Assembly (NCBI GenBank): GCA_027451525.1
Contig: DAIDJF010000013.1
Location: forward strand, 18,210 to 82,209
DNA: 64,000 nt
Source: Ktedonobacterales bacterium
Lineage (GTDB): Bacteria; Chloroflexota; Ktedonobacteria; Ktedonobacterales; Ktedonobacteraceae
Direction of reading: 5' to 3'
Shown: piece by piece, positions 63,024 through 64,000 of the stretch
How the letters are laid out: each line of letters opens with the position of its first letter
Numbering within the stretch: position 1 is the stretch's first letter
The notes under the pieces: generated by a model
What the model saw: the letters and a program-made list of their open reading frames with translations, nothing else
Database searches by the model: none
Told to the model about the DNA's origin: nothing
Program-made: the position numbers and the translations under genes

Positions 63024-64000
63024 ATGCAGCATTCTTCTTTTATCACTATTACACCCGCGTTGAAAAAAGCCGTTGATCGCTATTATAAAGAACTGGCGGA
63101 ATATGTTGGCAGGGCCGAACACGAAACCGCCATCCGCTCCGCCTTCCAAAACTTATTGGCAGAGTTCTCCCGCAGCGTCAACTGGATACTGATCCCCGAA
63201 AAGACGCTTGATAACGGCAGACGCCCAGACGCAACCTTTGAGGACAGTATCTATCCTCTCAAGCGCGGCTATTGGGAAGCCAAGGATACGAAGGACGACC
63301 TGGAGAAAGAGATTCGCAAGAAGATCAGCGAGAACTACCCGCTCACCAACATCATTTTTGAGGATAGCAGGCGTGCCGTGCTTTATCAGAACAAGAGGCG
63401 CGTGGCCGAGTTCAATCTGACAAAACGCGATGAGCTGATTGACCTGCTCAGGCTCTTTTTCAGTCACACCGAGCCGGAACACGAGACCTTTGAAGCGGCG
63501 GTGCAGGAGTTTAAAGAGCGCATCCCCGATCTCGCCAAACGCATCCTCAGCATCATCGAAGACGAACAGAAGAAGAATAAGCCGTTTATTGACGCCTTCG
63601 CCAGCTTCGCCACGCTCTGCCGCGCCTCGATCAATCCCAACTTGAGCGATGCCGTTATCAAGGAGATGCTGATCCAACACATCCTGACCGTGCGCCTCTT
63701 CCGCACCGTCTTCAACAATCCCGACTTCACCAGCCGCAACGTCATCGCCACGGAGATCGAGAAGGTCATTCGCGCCCTCACCAGTCGCGCCTTCAGCCTG
63801 ACAGACTTCCTCAAGCCGCTCGACCGCTTCTATCTCGCTATCGAGATGGCTGCGAAGAACATGGACAGTTGGACGGAACGCCAACGCTTCCTCAATACCG
63901 TCTATGAACGCTTCTTCCAGGGCTTTGCCATCAAGCAGGCCGATACCTTTGGCATCGTCTACACGCCGCAGGAGATCGTCGATTTCATGGTTGCCAGCGT
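63024..64000 (+). CDS. Type ISP-like restriction-modification enzyme, N-terminal part
   Basis: About 325 residues up to the window edge. GGAG lies 5 nt before the ATG at 63024. The N-terminal part (ETAIRSAFQNLLAEFSRSVNW, RRPDATF and YWEAKDTKDDLEKEI) looks like a nuclease domain with a D-(x)n-E-x-K pair (PDATF, WEAKD). The last visible residues, FGIVYTPQEIVDFMVAS, are the start of an adenine-specific methylase domain (N6_Mtase type). This order (nuclease, then methylase, usually with a helicase between) is seen in Type ISP and Type IIG restriction enzymes. The plus-strand frame is long and clean. Confidence 0.75.
   Translation, partial: MQHSSFITITPALKKAVDRYYKELAEYVGRAEHETAIRSAFQNLLAEFSRSVNWILIPEKTLDNGRRPDATFEDSIYPLKRGYWEAKDTKDDLEKEIRKKISENYPLTNIIFEDSRRAVLYQNKRRVAEFNLTKRDELIDLLRLFFSHTEPEHETFEAAVQEFKERIPDLAKRILSIIEDEQKKNKPFIDAFASFATLCRASINPNLSDAVIKEMLIQHILTVRLFRTVFNNPDFTSRNVIATEIEKVIRALTSRAFSLTDFLKPLDRFYLAIEMAAKNMDSWTERQRFLNTVYERFFQGFAIKQADTFGIVYTPQEIVDFMVAS

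Overview
The window looks like a chromosomal segment of a Chloroflexota bacterium, most probably class Ktedonobacteria. This is an inference from gene content and style, not from a marker search. The supporting signs are a mid-GC genome full of STAND/NB-ARC HTH regulators, Ser/Thr kinases, tandem rhomboid proteases and GlsB-like membrane proteins, plus many dispersed hairpin repeats and IS remnants. Housekeeping genes dominate: ribosomal proteins L31 and L32, purB, coaD, yceD, fabD, acpP, nusB, tatAC, leuS, mutS2, uvrA, prmC, ppc, lipA and pyruvate dehydrogenase.

Layout. 0-2.1 kb (minus): a clipped MGDG-synthase-like glycosyltransferase, rpmE, and a membrane Ser/Thr kinase homologue whose catalytic Asp is Asn. 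2.4-11.2 kb (plus): purB, coaD, a coiled-coil protein, yceD-rpmF-fabD, an Asp23-type protein, nusB-acpP, an ECF sigma factor, tatA-tatC. 11.2-18.1 kb: an MFS transporter and two membrane proteins (minus), two GlsB/YeaQ-like paralogues, marC and two adjacent rhomboid proteases (plus).

18.7-28.1 kb is the accessory core, a CRISPR adaptation module: cas6, a STAND regulator with a damaged TPR tail (opposite strand), a small membrane protein, a group II-like reverse transcriptase with YGDD, cas4 (4-nt ATGA overlap with the RT), cas1 and a broken cas2. The first 17 nt of cas2 remain after cas1. The rest lies 1.85 kb away in inverted orientation between a complete IS and a fragment of a related IS. 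Undoing the inversion restores one cas2 frame interrupted by an IS with a 9-bp target duplication. No array and no effector genes are visible. 28.2-29.9 kb is a graveyard of truncated genes (a sugar isomerase tail and an HNH nuclease tail).

30-34.7 kb: two GNAT acetyltransferases, tRNA-Ala(CGC), then a promoter and a T-box leader for leuS that appears to contain a complete tRNA-Ala(GGC) gene between the specifier domain and the antiterminator. 35-45 kb: a phytoene/squalene synthase, an ArsA-type ATPase followed by a perfect 42-bp-arm palindrome, mutS2, an excisionase-type antitoxin with a broken PIN toxin, and tandem signal peptidases. 45-57 kb: uvrA, a WecA/TagO-like transferase, DUF2203-prmC, ppc, a response regulator, an alpha/beta hydrolase and lipA. 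57.5-61.4 kb: pyruvate dehydrogenase E2, E1-beta and E1-alpha, with lipA nearby supplying the lipoyl cofactor. 61.4-63 kb: a RAYT-type transposase surrounded by the GC-rich hairpin repeats that also occur next to leuS. The window ends inside a large Type ISP-like restriction-modification gene.
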